Made by a program: the position numbers and the translations under genes. Below are positions 52,901 through 64,000 of a stretch of DNA of 64,000 nt, piece after piece; position 1 is the stretch's first letter; each line of letters begins with the position of its first letter. The notes under the pieces were generated by a model that saw nothing but the letters and a program-made list of their open reading frames with translations, searched no databases and was not told the origin of the DNA. Source of the stretch: Meandrina meandrites (taxonomy: Eukaryota; Cnidaria; Anthozoa; Scleractinia; Meandrinidae); NCBI GenBank assembly GCA_963693305.1, contig OY855909.1:444001-508000 (forward strand), in the 5' to 3' direction.

Positions 52901-53728
52901 ACCATTTTGAGTGGGCTTTTCCAAGCAGGGCAAAAAGCCGGGTTGACGAACGTCGTCCAATTCCGTTCAAAATGCGTTTTTTCGACTTTCCCCATCGGGG
53001 CGAAACGAAAAAACGCCCTTGGGATCGAATTCCACGAGGTCGGTTTCATACCACCATTTTGAGTGGGCTTTTCCAAGCAGGGCAAAAAGCCGGGTTGACG
53101 AACGTCGTCCAAATGCGTTCAAAACGCGTTTTTTCGACTTTCCCCATCGGGGCGAAACGAAAAAACACCCTTGGGATCGAATTCTACGTGGTCGGTTTCA
53201 TACCACCATTTTGAGTGGGCTTTTCCAAGCAGGGCAAAAAGCCGGGTTGACGAACGTCGTCCAATTCCGTTCAAAATGCGTTTTTTCGACTTTCCCCATC
53301 GGGGCGAAACGAAAAAACACCCTTGGGATCGAATTCCACGAGGTCGGTTTCATACCACCATTTTGAGTGGGCTTTTCCAAGCAGGGCAAAAAGCCGGGTT
53401 GACGAACGTCGTCCAATTTCGTTCAAAATGCGTTTTTTCGACTTTCCCCATCGGGGCGAAACGAAAAAACACCCTTGGGATCGAATTCCACGAGGTCAGT
53501 TTCATACCATCATTTTGAGTGGGCTTTTCCAAGCAGGGCAAAAAGCTGGGTTGACGAACGTCGTCCAATTGCGTTCAAAACGCGTTTTTTTGACTTTCCC
53601 CATCGGGGCGAAACGAAAAAACACCCTTGGGATCGAATTCCACGTGGTCGGTTTCATACCACCATTTTGAGTGGGCTTTTCCAAGCAGGGCAAAAAGCCG
53701 GGTTGACGAACGTCGTCCAATTCCGTTC

Positions 53729-53764
53729 ACCCTTAGGATCGAATACCACGAGGATCGAATACCA
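53729..53764 (-). repeat. Deleted monomer with 16-bp duplication, copy 1
   Basis: Within one monomer about 46 bp from AAAACGCG to AAAAAAC are missing and GATCGAATACCACGAG is present twice, so the unit is 122 bp. The same rearranged unit occurs 578 bp downstream, marking a higher-order duplication. Confidence 0.85.
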
Positions 53765-54306
53765 CGAGGTCGGTTTCATACCACCATTTTGAGTGGGCTT
53801 TTCCAAGCAGGGCAAAAAGCCGGGTTGACGAACGTCGTCCAATTCCGTTCAAAACGCGTTTTTTCGACTTTCCCCATCGGGGCGAAACGAAAAAACACCC
53901 TTGGGATCGAATTCCACGAGGTCGGTTTCATACCACCATTTTGAGTGGGCTTTTCCAAGCAGGGCAAAAAGCCGGGTTGACGAACGTCGTCCAATTTCGT
54001 TCAAAATGCGTTTTTTCGACTTTCCCCATCGGGGCGAAACGAAAAAACACCCTTGGGATCGAATTCCACGAGGTCAGTTTCATACCATCATTTTGAGTGG
54101 GCTTTTCCAAGCAGGGCAAAAAGCTGGGTTGACGAACGTCGTCCAATTGCGTTCAAAACGCGTTTTTTTGACTTTCCCCATCGGGGCGAAACGAAAAAAC
54201 ACCCTTGGGATCGAATTCCACGTGGTCGGTTTCATACCACCATTTTGAGTGGGCTTTTCCAAGCAGGGCAAAAAGCCGGGTTGACGAACGTCGTCCAATT
54301 CCGTTC

Positions 54307-54342
54307 ACCCTTAGGATCGAATACCACGAGGATCGAATACCA
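54307..54342 (-). repeat. Deleted monomer with 16-bp duplication, copy 2
   Basis: Same rearrangement as at 53729-53764, offset 578 bp (three full monomers plus the 122-bp one). The flanking monomers also match their counterparts, so the block was copied as a unit. Confidence 0.85.
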
Positions 54343-57300
54343 CGAGGTCGGTTTCATACCACCATTTTGAGTGGGCTTTTCCAAGCAGGGCAAAAAGCCG
54401 GGTTGACGAACGTCGTCCAATTGCGTTCAAAACGCGTTTTTTCGACTTTCCCCATCGGGGCGAAACGAAAAAACACCCTTGGGATCGAATTCCACGACGT
54501 CGGTTTCATACCATCATTTTGACTGGGCTTTTCCAAGCAGGGCAAAAAGCCGGGTTCACGAACGTCGTCCAATTGCGTTCAAAACGCGTTTTTTCGACTT
54601 TCCCCATCGGGGCGAAACGAAAAAACACACTTAGGATCGAATACCACGAGGTCGGTTTCATACCACCATTTTGAGTGGGCTTTTCCAAGCAGGGCAAAAA
54701 GCCGGGTTGACAAACGTCGTCCAAATGCGTTCAAAACGCGTTTTTTCGACTTTCCCCATCGGGGCGAAACGAAAAAACACCCTTGGGATCGAATTCTACG
54801 TGGTCGGTTTCATACCACCATTTTGAGTGGGCTTTTCCAAGCAGGGCAAAAAGCCGGGTTGACGAACGTCGTCCAATTCCGTTCAAAATGCGTTTTTTCG
54901 ACTTTCCCCATCGGGGCGAAACGAAAAAACGCCCTTGGGATCGAATTCCACGAGGTCGGTTTCATACCACCATTTTGAGTGGGCTTTTCCAAGCAGGGCA
55001 AAAAGCCGGGTTGACGAACGTCGTCCAAATGCGTTCAAAACGCGTTTTTTCGACTTTCCCCATCGGGGCGAAACGAAAAAACACACTTAGGATCGAATAC
55101 CACGAGGTCGGTTTCATACCACCATTTTGAGTGGGCTTTTCCAAGCAGGGCAAAAAGCCGGGTTGACAAACGTCGTCCAAATGCGTTCAAAACGCGTTTT
55201 TTCGACTTTCCCCATCGGGGCGAAACGAAAAAACACCCTTGGGATCGAATTCTACGTGGTCGGTTTCATACCACCATTTTGAGTGGGCTTTTCCAAGCAG
55301 GGCAAAAAGCCGGGTTGACGAACGTCGTCCAATTCCGTTCAAAATGCGTTTTTTCGACTTTCCCCATCGGGGCGAAACGAAAAAACGCCCTTGGGATCGA
55401 ATTCCACGAGGTCGGTTTCATACCACCATTTTGAGTGGGCTTTTCCAAGCAGGGCAAAAAGCCGGGTTGACGAACGTCGTCCAAATGCGTTCAAAACGCG
55501 TTTTTTCGACTTTCCCCATCGGGGCGAAACGAAAAAACACCCTTGGGATCGAATTCTACGTGGTCGGTTTCATACCACCACTTTGAGTGGGCTTTTCCAA
55601 GCAGGGCAAAAAGCCGGGTTGACGAACGTCGTCCAATTCCGTTCAAAATGCGTTTTTTCGACTTTCCCCATCGGGGCCAAACGAAAAAACACCCTTGGGA
55701 TCGAATTGTACGAGGTCGGTTTCATACCACCATTTTGAGTGGGCTTTTCCAAGCAGGGCAAAAAGCCGGGTTGACGAACGTCGTCCAATTCCGTTCAAAA
55801 TGCGTTTTTTCGACTTTCCCCATCGGGGCGAAACGAAAAAACACCCTTGGGATCGAATTCCACGAGGTCAGTTTCATACCATCATTTTGAGTGGGCTTTT
55901 CCAAGCAGGGCAAAAAGCCGGGTTCACGAACCTCGTCCAATTGCGTTCAAAACGCGTTTTTTCGACTTTCCCCATCGGGGCGAAACGAAAAAACACCCTT
56001 GGGATCGAATTCCACGTGGTCGGTTTCATACCACCATTTTGAGTGGGCTTTTCCAAGCAGGGCAAAAAGCCGGGTTGACGAACGTCGTCCAATTCCGTTC
56101 AAAATGCGTTTTTTTGACTTTCCCCATCGGGGCGAAACGAAAAAACACCCTTGGGATCGAATTCCACGAGGTCGGTTTCATACCACCATTTTGAGTGGGC
56201 TTTTCCAAGCAGGGCAAAAAGCGGGGTTGACGAACGTCGTCCAATTCCGTTCAAAACGCGTTTTTTCGACTTTCCCCATCGGGGCGAAACGAAAAAACAC
56301 CCTTGGGATCGAATTCCACGTGGTCGGTTTCATACCACCATTTTGAGTGGGCTTTTCCAAGCAGGGCAAAAAGCTGGGTTGACGAACGTCGTCCAATTCC
56401 GTTCAAAATGCGTTTTTTCGACTTTCCCCATCGGGGCGAAACGAAAAAACACCCTTAAGATCGAATTCCACGAGGTCGGTTTCATACCACCATTTTGAGT
56501 GGGCTTTTCCAAGCAGGGCAAAAAGCCGGGTTGACGAACGTCGTCCAATTCCGCTCAAAATGCGTTTTTTCGACTTTCCCCATCGGGGCGAAACGAAAAA
56601 ACACCCTTGGGATCGAATTCCACGAGGTCGGTTTCATACCACCATTTTGAGTGGGCTTTTCCAAGCAGGACAAAAAGCCGGGTTGACGAACGTCGTCCAA
56701 TTCCGTTCAAAATGCGTTTTTTCGACTTTCCCCATCGGGGCGAAACGAAAAAACACCCTTGGGATCGAATTCCACGAGGTCTGTTTCATACCACCATTTT
56801 GAGTGGGCTTTTCCAAGCAGGGCAAAAAGCCGGGTTGACGAACGTCGTCCAATAGCGTTAAAAACGCGTTTTTTCGACTTTCCCCATCGGGGCGAAACGA
56901 AAAAACACCCTTGGGATCGAATTCCACGTGGTCGGTTTCATACCACCATTTTGAGTGGGCTTTTCCAAGCAGGGCAAAAAGCCGGGTTGACGAACGTCGT
57001 CCAATTCCGTTCAAATTGCGTTTTTTCGACTTTCCCCATCGGGGCGAAACGAAAAAACACCCTTGGGATCGAATTCCACGAGGTCGGTTTCATACCACCA
57101 TTTTGAGTGGGCTTTTCCAAGCAGGGCAAAAAGCCGGGTTGACGAACGTCGTCCAATTTCGTTCAAAATGCGTTTTTTCGACTTTCCCCATCGGGGCGAA
57201 ACGAAAAAACACCCTTGGGATCGAATTCCACGAGGTCTGTTTCATACCACCATTTTGAGTGGGCTTTTCCAAGCAGGGCAAAAACCAGGGTTGACGAACG

Positions 57301-60180
57301 TCGTCCAATTGCGTTCAAAACGCGTTTTTTCGACCTTCCCCATCGGGGCGAAACGAAAAAACACCCTTAGGATCGAATACCACGAGGTCGGTTTCATACG
57401 ACCATTTTGAGTGGGCTTTTCCATGCAGGGCAAAAACCCGGGTTGACGAACGTCGTCCAATTGCGTTCAAAACGCGTTTTTTCGACTTTCCCCATCGGGG
57501 CGAAACGAAAAAACACCCTTAGGATCGAATACCACGAGGTCGGTTTCATACCACCATTTTGAGTGGGCTTTTCCAAGCAGGGCAAAAAGCCGGGTTGACG
57601 AACGTCGTCCAATTGCTTTCAAAACGCGTTTTTTCGACTTTCCCCATCGGGGCGAAACGAAAAAACACCCTTAGGATCGAATACCACGAGGTCGGTTTCA
57701 TACCACCATTTTGAGTGGGCTTTTCCAAGCAGGGCAAAAAGCCGGGTTGACGAACGTCGTCCAATTGCGTTCAAAACGCGTTTTTTCGACTTTCCCCATC
57801 GGGGCGAAACGAAAAAACACCCTTGGGATCGAATTCCACGACGTCGGTTTCATACCATCATTTTGAGTGGGCTTTTCCAAGCAGGGCAAAAAGCCGGGTT
57901 TACGAACGTCGTCCAATTGCGTTCAAAACGCGTTTTTTCGACTTTCCCCATCGGGGCGAAACGAAAAAACACCCTTAGGATCGAATACCACGAGGTCGGT
58001 TTCATACCACCATTTTGAGTGGGCTTTTCCAAGCAGGGCAAAAAGCCGGGTTGACGAACGTCGTCCAATTGCGTTCAAAACGCGTTTTTTCGACTTTCCC
58101 CATCAAGGCGAAACGAAAAAACACCCTTAGGATCGAATACCACGAGGTCGGTTTCATACCACCATTTTGAGTGGGCTATTCCAGGCAGGGCAAAAAGCCG
58201 GGTTGACGAACGTCGTCAAATTGCGTTCAGAACGCGTTTTTTCGACTTTCCCCATCGGGGCGAAACGAAACAACACCCTTGGGATCGAATTCCACGAGGT
58301 CGGTTTCATACCACCATTTTGAGTGGGCTTTTCCAAGCAGGGCAAAAAGCCGGCTTGACGAACGTCGTCCAATTGCGTTCAAAACGCGTTTTTTCGACTT
58401 TCCCCATCGGGGCGAAACGAAAAAACACCCTTGGGATCGAATTCCACGAGGTCGGTTTCATACCATCATTTTGGGTGGGCTTTTCCAAGCAGGGCAAAAA
58501 GCCGGGTTGACGAACGTCGTCCAATTGCGTTCAAAACGCGTTTTTTCGACTTTCCCCATCGGGGCGAAACGAAAAAAAACCCTTGGGATCGAATTCCACG
58601 ACGTCGGTTTCATACCACCATTTTGAGTGGGCTTTTCCAAGCAGGGCAAAAAGCCGGGTTGACGAACGTCGTCCAATTGCGTTCAAAACGCGTTTTTTCG
58701 ACTTTCCCCATCGGGGCGAAACGAAAAAACAAACTTAGGATCGAATTCCACGAGGTCGGTTTCATACCATCATTTCGAGTGGGCTTTTCCAAGCAGGGCA
58801 AAAAGCCTGTTTGAGGAACGTCGTCCAATTGCGTTCAAAACGCGTTTTTTCGACTTTCCCCATCGGGGCGAAACGAAATAACACCCTTGGGATCGAATTC
58901 CACGAGGTCGGTTTCATACCACCATTTTGAGTGGGCTTTTCCAAGCAGGGCAAAAAGCCGGGTTGACGAACGTCGTCCAATTGCGTTCAAAACGCGTTTT
59001 TTCGACTTTCCCCATCGGGGCGAAACGAAAAAACACCCTTAGGATCGAATACCACGAGGTCGGTTTCATACCACCATTTTGAGTGGGCTTTTCCAAGCAG
59101 GGCAAAAAGCCGGGTTGACGAACGTCGTCCAATTGTGTTCAGAACTCGTTTTTTCGACTTTCCCCATCGGGGCGAAACGAAACAACACCCTTGGGATCGA
59201 ATTTTACGAGGTCGGTTTCATACCACCATTTTGAGTGGGCTTTTCCAAGCAGGGCAAAAAGCCGGGTTGACGAACGTCGTCCAATTGCGTTCAAAACGCG
59301 TTTTTTGTACTCTGTGCACTGTGCACTATACACGGTACACTGTACTCTGTGCACTGTGCACTATACACGGTACTCTGTACTCTGTGCACTGTGCACTATA
59401 CACGGTACACTGTACTCTGTGTGCTGTGCACTATACACGGTACACTGTACGCTGTGCACTGTGCACTATACACGGTACACTGTACTCTGTGCACTGTGCA
59501 CTATACACAGTACACTGTACTCTGCACTATACACGGTACACTGTACTCTATGCCCTGTGCACTAAACACGGTACACTGTACTCTCTGCACTGTGCACTAT
59601 ACACGGTACACTGTACCCTGTGCACTGTGTACTATACACGGTACACTGTAATCTGTGCACTGTGCACTATACACGGTACACTGTACTCTGTGCACTATAC
59701 ACAGCACACTGTACTCTGTTCACTATACACGGTACACTGTACTCTGTGCACTGTACACCATACACGGTACACAGTACTCTGTGCACTATACACGGTACAC
59801 TGTACTCTGTGCGCTGTGCACTATACATGGTACACTGTACTCTGTGCACTGTGCACTGTGCACTATACACGGTACACTGTACTCTGTGCACTGTGCACTG
59901 TGCACTATACACGGTACACTGTACTCTGTGCACTGTGCACTATACACGGTACACTGTACTCTGTGCACTGTGCACTATACACGGTACACTGGACTCAGTG
60001 CACTGTGCACTATGCACGGTACACTGTACTCTGTGCACTGTGCACTATACACGGTACACTCTACTCTGTGCACTATACACGGTACACTGTACTCTGTGCA
60101 CTATACACGGTACACTGTACTCTGTGCACTGTGCACTGTGCACTATACACACTGTACTCTGTGCACTGTGCACTATACAC

Positions 60181-60240
60181 GGTATAGTAGTATATACGGT
60201 ATATACACGGTATATACACGGTATGTACACGGTATATATA
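60181..60240. repeat. AT-rich cassette 1 in the minisatellite
   Basis: GGTATAGTAGTATATACGG begins a run of CGGTATATACA units of about 10-12 bp in place of the normal 35-bp unit. Cassette 2 lies 434 bp downstream with the same variant words. Confidence 0.85.
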
Positions 60241-60614
60241 CTGTACTCTTTGCGCTGTGCACTATACACGGTACACTGTACTCTGTGCACTGTGCACTGT
60301 GCACTATACACGGTACACTGTACTCTGTGCACTGTGCACTATACACGGTACAGTGTACTCTGTGCACTGTGCACTATACACGGTACACTGTACTCTGTGC
60401 ACTGTGCACTATACACGGTACACTGGACTCAGTGCACTGTGCACTATGCACGGTACACTGTACTCTGTGCACTGTGCACTATACACGGTACACTCTACTC
60501 TGTGCACTATACACGGTACACTGTACTCTGTGCACTATACACGGTACACTGTACTCTGTGCACTGTGCACTGTGCACTATACACACTGTACTCTGTGCAC
60601 TGTGCACTATACAC

Positions 60615-60664
60615 GGTATAGTAGTATATACGGTATATACACGGTATATACACGGTATATACAC
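60615..60664. repeat. AT-rich cassette 2 in the minisatellite
   Basis: Near copy of cassette 1, one GGTATGTACAC unit shorter. The flanks also repeat with a 434-bp offset. Confidence 0.85.
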
Positions 60665-62823
60665 TTTACTCTGTGCGCTGTGCATTATACACGGTACACT
60701 GTACTCTGTGCACTGTGCACTGTGCACTATACACGGTACACTGTACTCTGTGCACTGTGCACTATACACGGTACACTGTACTCTGTGCACTGTGCACTAT
60801 ACACGGTACACTGGACTCAGTGCACTGTGCTCTATACACGGTACACTGTACTCTGTGCACTGTGCACTATACACGGTACACTGTACTCTGTGCACTGTGC
60901 ACTATACACGGTACACTGCACTCTATGCACTGTGCACTATACACGGTACACTGGACTCAGTGCACCGTGCTCTATACACGGTACACTGTACTCTGTGCAC
61001 TGTGCACTATACACGGTACACTGTACTCTGTGCACTATACACGGTACACTGTACTCTTTGCACTATACGCGGTACACTGTACTCTGTGCACTATACACGG
61101 TACACTTTACTCTCTGCACTGTGCACTATGCACGGTACACTGTACTCTGTCCACTGTGCACTATACACGGTACACTCTACTCTGTGCACTATAGACGGTA
61201 CACTGTACTCTGTGCACTATACATGGTACACTGTACTCTGTGCACTATACACGGTACACTGTACTCTGTGCACCGTGCACTATACACGGTACACTGTACT
61301 CTGTGCACTGTGCACTATACACGGTGCACTGTACTCTGGGCACTGTGCACTGTGCACTATACACGGTACACTGTACTCTGTGCACTGTGCACTATACACG
61401 GTACACTGTACTCTGTGCACTGTGCACTATACACGGTACACTGTACTCTGTGCACTGTGCACTATACACGGTACACTGTACTCTGTGCACTGTGCACTAT
61501 ACACGGTACACTGTACTCTGTGTGTTGTGCACTATACACGGTACACTATACGCTGTGCACTGTGCACTATACACGGTACACTGTACTCTGTGCACTGTGC
61601 ACTATACACAGTAGACTGTACTCTGCACTATACACGGTACACTGTACTCTATGCCCTGTGCACTAAACACGGTAAACTGTACTCTGTGCACTGTGCACTA
61701 TACACGGTACACTGTACTCTGTGCACTATACACGGTACACTGTACTCTGTGCACTGTGCACTATACACGGTACACTGTACTCTGTGCACTGTGCACTATA
61801 CACGGTACACTGTACTCTGTGCACTGTACACTATACACGGTACACTGTACTCTGTGCACTATACACGGTACACTGTACTCTGTGCACTGTGCACTATACA
61901 CGGTACACTGTACTCTGTGCACTGTGCACTATACACGGTACACTGTACTCTGTGCACTGTGCACTATACACGGTACACTGTACTCTGTGCACTGTGCACT
62001 ATACACGGTACACTGTACTCTGTGTGTTGTGCACTATACACGGTACACTATACGCTGTGCACTGTGCACTATACACGGTACACTGTACTCTGTGCACTGT
62101 GCACTATACACAGTAGACTGTACTCTGCACTATACACGGTACACTGTACTCTATGCCCTGTGCACTAAACACGGTAAACTGTACTCTGTGCACTGTGCAC
62201 TATACACGGTACACTGTACCCTGTGCACTGTGTACTATACACGGTACACTGTACTCTGTGCACTGTGCACTATACACGGTACACTGTACTCTGTGCACTA
62301 TACACGGCACACTGTACTCTGTTCACTATACACGGTACACTGTACTCTGTGCACTGTACACCATACACGGTACACAGTACTCTGTGCACTATACACGGTA
62401 CACTGTACTCTGTGCGCTGTGCACTATACACGGTACACTGTACTCTGTGCACTGTGCACTGTGCATTATACACGGTACACTGTACTCCGTGCACTGTGCA
62501 CTGTGCACTATACACGGTACACTGTACTCTGTGCACTGTGCACTATACACGGTACACTGTACTCTGTGCACTGTGCACTATACACGGTACACTGTACTCT
62601 TTGCACTGTGCACTATACACGGTACACTGGACTCAGTGCACTATGCACTATGCACGGTACACTGTACTCTGTGCACTGTGCACTATACACTGTACACTCT
62701 ACTCTGTGCACTATACATGGTACACTGTACTCTGTGCACTATACACAGTACACTGTACTCTCTGCACTGTGCACTGTGCACTATACATGGTACACTGTAC
62801 TCTGTGCACTGTGCACTATACAC

Positions 62824-62884
62824 GGTATAGTAGTATATACTGTATATACACGGTATATATACGGTATATACACGGTATATACAC
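62824..62884. repeat. AT-rich cassette 3 in the minisatellite
   Basis: Shares GGTATAGTAGTATATAC with cassettes 1 and 2 but then reads TGTATATACACGGTATATAT, a variant shared only with cassette 4. Confidence 0.85.
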
Positions 62885-63675
62885 TGTACTCTGTGCGCTG
62901 TGCACTATACACGGTACACTGTACTCTGTGCACTGTGCACTGTGCACTATACACGGTACACTGTACTCTGTGCACTGTGCACTATACACGGTACACTGTA
63001 CTCTGTGCACTGTGCACTATACACGGTACACTGGACTCAGTGCACTGTGCTCTATACACGGTACACTGTACTCTGTGCACTGTGCACTATGTACGGTACA
63101 CTGTACTCTGTGCACTATACACGGTAAACTGTACTCTTAACACTATACACGGTACACTGTACTCTGTGCACTATACACAGTACACTGTACTCTCTGCACT
63201 GTGCACTATGCATGGTACACTGTACTCTGTGCACTGTGCACTATACACGGTACACTCTACTCTGTGCACTATACACGGTACACTGTACTCTGTGCACTAT
63301 ACACGGTACACTGTACTCTGTGCACTATACACGGTACACTGTACTCTGTGCACCGTGCACTATACACGGTACACTGTACTCTGTGCACTGTGCACTATAC
63401 ACGGTGCACTGTACTCTGTGCACTGTGCACTATACACGGTACACTGTACTCTGTGCACTGTGCACTATACACGGTACACTTTACCCTGTGCACTGTGTAC
63501 TATACACGGTACACTGTACTCTGTGCACTGTGCACTATACACTGTACACTCTACTCTGTGCACTATACACGGTACACTGTACTCTGTACACTATACACAG
63601 TACACTGTAGTCTCTGCACTGTGCACTGTGCACTATACATGGTACACTGTAATCTGTGCACTGTGCACTATACAC

Positions 63676-63736
63676 GGTATAGTAGTATATACTGTATATA
63701 CACGGTATATATACGGTATATACACGGTATATATAC
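63676..63736. repeat. AT-rich cassette 4 in the minisatellite
   Basis: Same variant as cassette 3, offset 852 bp, so cassettes 3 and 4 are a later duplicated pair, as are 1 and 2. Confidence 0.85.
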
Positions 63737-64000
63737 TGTACTCTGTGCGCTGTGCACTATACACGGTACACTGTACTCTGTACACTGTGCACTGTGCACT
63801 ATACACGGTACACTGTACTCTGTGCACTGTGCACTATACACGGTACACTGTACTCTGTGCACTGTGCACGATACACGGTACACTGGACTCAGTGCACTGT
63901 GCTCTATACACGGTACACTGTACTCTGTGCACTGTGCACTATATACGGTACACTGTACTCTGTGCACTATACACGGTACACTGTACTCTTTGCACTATAC

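Larger units (their letters stand above)
28941..59306 (-). repeat. 152-bp satellite array, subfamily B, minus orientation
   Basis: About 200 head-to-tail monomers of 152 bp in the opposite orientation. Landmarks on the plus strand: AAAACGCGTTTTTTCGAC, CCCCATCGGGG, GGTCGGTTTCATACCACCA, GTGGGCTTTTCCAAGCAGGG, AAAAAGCCGGGTTGACGAAC and GTCGTCCAATTGCGTTC. Variation clusters at CTTGGGATCGAATTCC versus CTTAGGATCGAATACC. Segment duplications include 29.64-30.44 with 30.86-31.66 kb, 34.04-34.79 with 35.10-35.79 kb, 38.6-39.9 with 43.6-44.9 kb, and about 41.6-43.5 with 48.2-50.1 kb. No gene is present. Confidence 0.97.
59307..64000 (+). repeat. 35-bp minisatellite array running off the window
   Basis: The unit combines TGTGCACTGTGCACTATACA and CGGTACACTGTACTC. 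The period is mainly 35 bp, with 28- and 42-bp units made by loss or gain of one 7-bp CACTGTG module. Roughly 130 units. The sequence is largely alternating purine/pyrimidine and full of small palindromes (GTGCAC, GTACA-C-TGTAC). The unit has no stop on the plus strand, which yields spurious open frames up to 837 codons. Longer periods of about 434, 502, 852 and 2600 bp are visible from shared variants. Confidence 0.97.

Noticed and set aside
11845..59300. Hundreds of 60-200 codon frames repeating sequences such as FGWAFPSSAKSRI or CLEKPTQNGGMKP
   Set aside because: They recur every 151 or 152 bp, neither a multiple of three, on both strands and in several frames; they follow from a stop-poor satellite monomer.
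11912..59306. CRISPR array
   Set aside because: Repeats are 151-152 bp and contiguous, with no unique spacers.
11912..59306. CENP-B box in the monomer as proof of a centromere
   Set aside because: CTTCGTCAACCCGG is superficially similar but the spacing and core bases do not fit the 17-bp consensus; centromeric status cannot be claimed from this.
59655..62168. 837-codon open frame and other long Cys/Tyr/His/Thr-rich frames
   Set aside because: The 35-bp unit has no stop on the plus strand, so all three frames stay open by default; the apparent protein is a 35-residue periodic read of the minisatellite.

Overview
This window is eukaryotic DNA, most likely from an invertebrate animal. The gene set at the left end (protein-primed polymerase tail, DDE integrase, packaging ATPase, double-jelly-roll capsid candidate and a string of small membrane proteins) is that of a Polinton/Maverick element, the virus-like, self-synthesizing DNA transposons related to adintoviruses. 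The small accessory proteins look like those I associate with cnidarian, especially anthozoan, Polintons. No host gene is present to confirm this, so the host call is an inference. There are no bacterial ribosome binding sites and no operon promoters.

Region 1 (1 to about 11.7 kb) is the gene-bearing right part of one Polinton copy. It opens inside the C-terminal end of the polymerase on the plus strand. A block of minus-strand genes follows: integrase, four small membrane-protein genes, an unrecognised 192-residue protein, the ATPase and the capsid candidate. After these come a plus-strand coiled-coil/membrane gene, a 579-residue minus-strand gene, two plus-strand genes, about 1 kb of non-coding DNA rich in palindromes, and a 208-residue cysteine-cluster protein. 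The copy is decaying. The ATPase has an in-frame TGA, the capsid candidate an in-frame TAG, the coiled-coil gene a one-base frameshift, and the polymerase has lost a stop before the integrase. The integrase and most small genes are intact. No adenovirus-type protease is seen; it may lie left of the window. Nearly every gene has a TATA-like word within about 15 bp of its ATG, and several minus-strand genes are followed by a shared short hairpin.

Region 2 (11,748-11,911) is a nearly perfect 72-bp inverted repeat directly abutting the satellite. Region 3 (11.9-59.3 kb) is one giant satellite block. It runs first in plus orientation with a 151-bp period, is interrupted at 24.5-25.1 kb by a clean insertion of a short inverted-repeat element, shifts near 27.65 kb to a 152-bp subfamily, flips strand at about 28.94 kb, and continues for 30 kb in minus orientation with roughly 200 monomers. 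Within it are many higher-order duplications of 0.6 to 6.5 kb. Region 4 (59,307-64,000) is a 35-bp minisatellite of alternating purine/pyrimidine character with four AT-rich cassettes. It runs off the window end.

The many long open frames in regions 3 and 4 are by-products of stop-free repeat units and are not annotated as genes.
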